This document shows positions 5,874-8,749 of a stretch of DNA of 8,749 bases, in pieces. This DNA comes from an uncultured Prevotellaceae bacterium (lineage in GTDB: Bacteria; Bacteroidota; Bacteroidia; Bacteroidales; Bacteroidaceae): contig OMTC01000145.1 in NCBI GenBank assembly GCA_900313845.1, positions 1 through 8,749 on the forward strand, given 5' to 3'. A model generated the notes under the pieces. That model searched no databases. It had not been told where the DNA came from and saw only the letters and a list, made by a program, of their open reading frames with translations. A program made the translations under genes and the position numbers. Numbering within the stretch: position 1 is the first letter of the stretch; every line of letters begins with the position of its first letter.

Positions 5874-7394
5874 TCATTGGTGTTGTTCTCTGAGCAAGTC
5901 GTTCACAGTCTTCACAGGGTTGAAGGTCTCGAGAGGCACTTCCACGAAGATGGTGTTCCAGTTGCTCATGGCACCGTTCCAAAGTCCTGGGAGTTCCAAT
6001 GCCTTCAGTTCCTTACCGTTCTTCGACTTCGAAGAAATGAAGCCAGTCTTAGGGTCCACATACTTCGTCAGGTCGAACTTCTTGCCTTGCCAATCCTTGA
6101 TGCCGCAAACCAAATCCACTGGGTTGAAGTGAGTGCCGCTTTCGAACATCTTCACGTATTCAGCGTTGTTCTTGTCAATCTGGCTGCTTTCCAGAATCTG
6201 CAAGCTGATGGTGCCATCGTCGTTGTATGCCAAGAAAGGACCGCCACCAGGCTCTCCAACGTTCTTCACCATACCGCAAACGCGAATAGGGCGATTCAGT
6301 TTTTCCTTCATATAGACAACGAGTTCAGCATCCTCCAAATTCTTCAATGCAGGGTTGCGAATGCCCAAATCGTCGCGCATGAAGCGGATGATGCCTTCCA
6401 GCTGAGCGTGAGTGTATTCACCGCTTTCAAACAAATTCAGATACTCGAAAATCTTGTGCTGCAAGGTGGTGAGCACACCAGCAATGAGCTTCTTGTAGGT
6501 CACCGTTTCGCCCTTCAAGCGGTCAGGCACCACGTTGTCGATGTTCTTGATGAAAACGATGTCGGCATCTAAGTCGTTCAGATTTTCAATCAATGCACCA
6601 TGACCACCTGGACGGAACAGAATCGTGCCATCCTCGTCGCGGAATGGTTCGTTGTCGATGGTAGCAGCCACCGTGTCAGTGCTTGATTTTTGCTCAGAGA
6701 AAGAGATGTTGTACTTCACACCGAATTTCTCTTCATACACTTTTGCTTTCTCTGCAACGAGTTTCTCGAACAATGGGCGATGCTCAGGCGAAACAGTGAA
6801 ATGTACGTTCACCTTACCATCCTTGCCACCTGCATAGAGAGCACCTTCCACGAGGTGTTCCTCCAATGGAGTGCGAGGACCTTCTGGATAGCGGTGGAAC
6901 TTCAGCAAACCCTTAGGCAATTTGCCGTAGTTCAGTCCCTTGCTGTTGAGCAAGTTGTCAATCACTGCCTTGTAGCATCCAGCTGCCACCAATTCGTCGA
7001 TGCTCTTACCCTCGTTCTTCTGGCAGGCAGCATCGAGTTCGTCGAAGAAAGCGAAGTTGTGAATCTGACTGAAGAATTTCTTGATGAAGTCGTTGTCGGG
7101 AGTGTCCGATGCACCATCAAGGAATTCAAAGAGGTTCTTGAACATGCGGCTTGCAGCACCGCTGGCAGGCACGAACTTCAGTACCTTTCCTTCCCCAGCC
7201 AAATATGTTTCCCAAGCCTTCAAGTAACTTTTCTTTTCGCGCTCAGTAGGAATCGTGATTCCGTGCTTTGGCGAAGCAGCACCTGCAAGCTTCAGGAAAG
7301 GAAAACCTGTCTTGAAAGACTCTAACTGACTGTGGAGTTTTTCCTCGGAAATGCCCTTCTTTTTCAGCAAATCCAAATCTTGTTGAGTAAGCAT
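5874..7394 (-). CDS. DUF4301 family protein, possible nucleotidyltransferase-like enzyme
   Basis: The 506-residue product matches my memory of DUF4301, a Bacteroidetes-rich family with no assigned function. No signal peptide or membrane segment is seen, so it is cytoplasmic. Motifs in order: FVPASGAASRM (74-84), LPKGLLKFH (159-167) followed by RTPLEEH (174-180), SFSEQKSSTD (231-240), FRPGGHGALIENL (260-272), VFIKNIDNV (280-288), VCGMVKNVGEPGGGPF (372-387) and ELPGLWNGAMSNW (467-479). The series P-x-S/G-G-x-x-x-R-M, PKGLL, a Q after a beta strand, P-x-GHG and I-x-N-x-DN follows the same order as the active-site motifs of UDP-sugar pyrophosphorylases. I therefore infer a GT-A-like sugar-nucleotide fold; substrate unknown. 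The start is ATG 7394, where the conserved N-terminal helix begins. Its promoter overlaps that of the divergent relA/spoT-type gene. The stop lies 116 bases from the shared terminator. Confidence 0.88.
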   Translation of the reverse strand: MLTQQDLDLLKKKGISEEKLHSQLESFKTGFPFLKLAGAASPKHGITIPTEREKKSYLKAWETYLAGEGKVLKFVPASGAASRMFKNLFEFLDGASDTPDNDFIKKFFSQIHNFAFFDELDAACQKNEGKSIDELVAAGCYKAVIDNLLNSKGLNYGKLPKGLLKFHRYPEGPRTPLEEHLVEGALYAGGKDGKVNVHFTVSPEHRPLFEKLVAEKAKVYEEKFGVKYNISFSEQKSSTDTVAATIDNEPFRDEDGTILFRPGGHGALIENLNDLDADIVFIKNIDNVVPDRLKGETVTYKKLIAGVLTTLQHKIFEYLNLFESGEYTHAQLEGIIRFMRDDLGIRNPALKNLEDAELVVYMKEKLNRPIRVCGMVKNVGEPGGGPFLAYNDDGTISLQILESSQIDKNNAEYVKMFESGTHFNPVDLVCGIKDWQGKKFDLTKYVDPKTGFISSKSKNGKELKALELPGLWNGAMSNWNTIFVEVPLETFNPVKTVNDLLREQHQ

Positions 7395-7455
7395 AGGATA
7401 TGAGTGTTTGTTAGAATAATTATATTACTTTTACTTCAAAATTGGAATGACATGC

Positions 7456-7490
7456 CAAATATACATAATTTTCTAATCGATTGTATCAAA
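7456..7490 (-). promoter_or_regulatory. Predicted promoter for the DUF4301 gene
   Basis: On the minus strand TATATTTG (plus-strand 7456-7463) matches TAnnTTTG exactly, with TTTG (plus-strand 7487-7490) 23 bases upstream as the -33 element, at the long end of the usual spacing. The implied leader is about 50-55 nt. Confidence 0.55.
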
Positions 7491-7514
7491 ACACATCGTT
7501 TTTTTTTATCTTTG
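7481..7514 (+). promoter_or_regulatory. Predicted promoter for the RelA/SpoT gene
   Basis: TATCTTTG at 7507-7514 matches the -7 consensus exactly and continues as CATA, as in the MORN-gene promoter. A TTG at 7481-7483 lies 23 bases upstream. Transcription would begin near 7520, leaving about 30 nt before the ATG. The -33 end overlaps that of the opposing DUF4301 promoter. Confidence 0.6.
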
Positions 7515-7550
7515 CATAGAAAATTTCTTTCAACACTCAAAAATTCGCAC

Positions 7551-8749
7551 ATGGACACGCACGAAATCATACACGAAGAAGAAAAGACACAGATTGTTGA
7601 AGCCTTCAAGAAGCTCCAGGAGTTGGTGAGCGACACCATGTCTCACGATGATACCCGTAAGGTGAAAGAGATACTCGAGGAAGCTGTCAAGGACGGCGCA
7701 CTTCAGCGTGGTTCTTTCGACCTCAACCCCATTCTTTTCGACCTCCAAACCGCCATCATCTGTGCCGAGGAAATAGGACTCAACCGTGCATCCATCATTA
7801 GCATTCTCCTGCAAGATAGCGTCTCTCGTGGCAGCTATCCCATCGAGCGTGTAGGCACAGAGTTTGGCAGTGATGTGGAGCACATCATCCGTGGACTCAT
7901 CAAGGTGAATGAGCTCTACGACAAGAACCCTTCCATCGAGACCGAAAACTTCCGCGACCTCCTCCTTTCCTTTGCTGAGGACATGCGCGTGATCTTTATT
8001 ATTATTGCCGACCGAGTCAACCTCATGCGCCAAATCAAGGATCGAGGCACAGAGGAAGAGCGCAAGCGTGTGGCTACGGAAGCAAGTTATCTCTATGCAC
8101 CTCTCGCCCATAAGCTCGGACTCTATCTCATCAAGTCGGAACTCGAAGACCTCTCCCTCAAATACCTCGAGCATGATGCCTACTACCACATCAAGGACAA
8201 GCTCAACGAAACCAAGCGCTCACGTGACCGCTACATTGCCAATTTCATCAAGCCTATCGAAGAGAAACTCGCTGCGGCAGGATTGAAGTTCCACGTGAAG
8301 GGACGCACCAAGTCCATCCATTCCATTTGGCAGAAGATGAAGAAGCAGAAGTGTCAGTTCGAGGGAGTCTATGACCTCTTCGCCATCCGTGTCATCCTTG
8401 ATTCTCCGCTGGAGCGAGAGAAGGCAGATTGCTGGCAGGTCTATTCCATCGTCACCGACATGTATAAGCCCAACCCCAAGCGCCTACGTGACTGGCTCTC
8501 TGTGCCCAAGACCAATGGCTACGAGAGTCTCCACACCACCGTGATGGGTCCCGAAGGCAAGTGGGTGGAAGTGCAGATTCGCACCGAGCGAATGGACGAT
8601 GTGGCAGAGCACGGATTGGCAGCCCATTGGCGTTACAAGGGAGTGAAAGATAGTGGTTCCAAGCTCGAGGACTGGCTGAAGGACATTCGTGCCGCACTCG
8701 AAAACCAAAGCAGCGACGAGCAGTTGGTTGACCAGTTCAAGGTGGACCT
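7551..8749 (+). CDS. relA: RelA/SpoT family (p)ppGpp synthetase with degenerate hydrolase site (partial, 3' end cut)
   Basis: The frame is open from ATG 7551 to the window end (399 full codons), covering the HD and synthetase domains. The TGS and C-terminal regulatory domains lie outside. The enzyme makes the starvation signal (p)ppGpp from ATP and GDP/GTP. Synthetase signatures are intact: GRTKSIHSIWQKM (251-263), YDLFAIRV with D275, NGYESLHTT with Y324, VEVQIRT with E340, and EHGLAAHWRYK (353-363). The HD domain is altered. The usual LLHDxxED reads LLQDSVSR (86-93), so Gln replaces the metal-binding His and the ED pair is lost. The upstream His-Pro ligand is absent from its expected place near residue 64. 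ADRxHNMR reads ADRVNLMR (153-160). Hydrolysis is therefore probably lost, making this a RelA-like synthetase. The motif that separates bifunctional (RxKD) from RelA-type (ExDD) enzymes reads RLRD (311-314), nearer the bifunctional type. The symbol is used in that functional sense. Confidence 0.93.
   Translation, partial: MDTHEIIHEEEKTQIVEAFKKLQELVSDTMSHDDTRKVKEILEEAVKDGALQRGSFDLNPILFDLQTAIICAEEIGLNRASIISILLQDSVSRGSYPIERVGTEFGSDVEHIIRGLIKVNELYDKNPSIETENFRDLLLSFAEDMRVIFIIIADRVNLMRQIKDRGTEEERKRVATEASYLYAPLAHKLGLYLIKSELEDLSLKYLEHDAYYHIKDKLNETKRSRDRYIANFIKPIEEKLAAAGLKFHVKGRTKSIHSIWQKMKKQKCQFEGVYDLFAIRVILDSPLEREKADCWQVYSIVTDMYKPNPKRLRDWLSVPKTNGYESLHTTVMGPEGKWVEVQIRTERMDDVAEHGLAAHWRYKGVKDSGSKLEDWLKDIRAALENQSSDEQLVDQFKVD

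Noticed and set aside
5877..7325. Plus-strand open frames (5877-6572 and 6690-7325) opposite the DUF4301 gene
   Set aside because: Their translations are antisense to a conserved protein, with no motif and no promoter.
7530..8189. Minus-strand open frame of 219 codons opposite the start of the RelA/SpoT gene
   Set aside because: It overlaps the HD domain of a clear gene on the other strand and would run through the relA leader; it is a codon-pattern shadow.

Overview
The window looks like chromosomal DNA of a Bacteroidales bacterium, most likely Prevotella-like. Three things point there. The upstream regions carry Bacteroidetes-type -7 boxes (TAnnTTTG). No clear Shine-Dalgarno sequence precedes any start. 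The gene set (bacterial alpha-2-macroglobulin tail, DUF4301, eukaryote-type glycogen branching enzyme, two-domain RelA/SpoT) is typical of that group. The taxonomic call is inference from these traits, not from a database match.

Left part (1-1785): the last 51 codons of an alpha-2-macroglobulin-like protein, then about 380 bases without a gene. That gap holds a 22-bp tandem repeat array, a 17-nt imperfect inverted repeat and a promoter. A secreted protein built of 14 exact 23-residue MORN repeats follows, ending in a probable hairpin terminator.

Middle part (1786-5760): three plus-strand genes. They are a YhcH/NanQ-family small sugar-binding protein, a GH13 glycogen branching enzyme (glgB), and, 8 bases after glgB, a polytopic membrane protein of unknown function that is probably co-transcribed with glgB. 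The spacers hold short, low-complexity repeats: a GC-rich hairpin, a 13-nt word seen twice, and an 8-bp repeat in the glgB leader. The membrane gene ends inside a perfect 29-bp tandem duplication that copies its stop codon, followed by a strong bidirectional terminator between convergent genes.

Right part (5761-8749): a minus-strand DUF4301 protein and, divergent from it, the first 399 codons of a RelA/SpoT (p)ppGpp synthetase running off the window end. The two genes share a 156-bp spacer with two predicted promoters whose -33 ends overlap. The RelA/SpoT protein keeps its synthetase catalytic residues but has a degraded HD hydrolase site. The DUF4301 protein carries, in order, motifs that resemble those of UDP-sugar pyrophosphorylases, which suggests an unrecognised nucleotidyltransferase-like enzyme.

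Seen together, the window mixes carbohydrate storage or sugar metabolism (glgB, the YhcH-type protein, possibly DUF4301) with starvation signalling (RelA/SpoT). I see no phage, transposase, CRISPR, tRNA or rRNA. I did not find a clear new multi-gene system. The best leads are the possible DUF4301 enzyme, its shared promoter region with relA, and the unexplained intergenic repeats.
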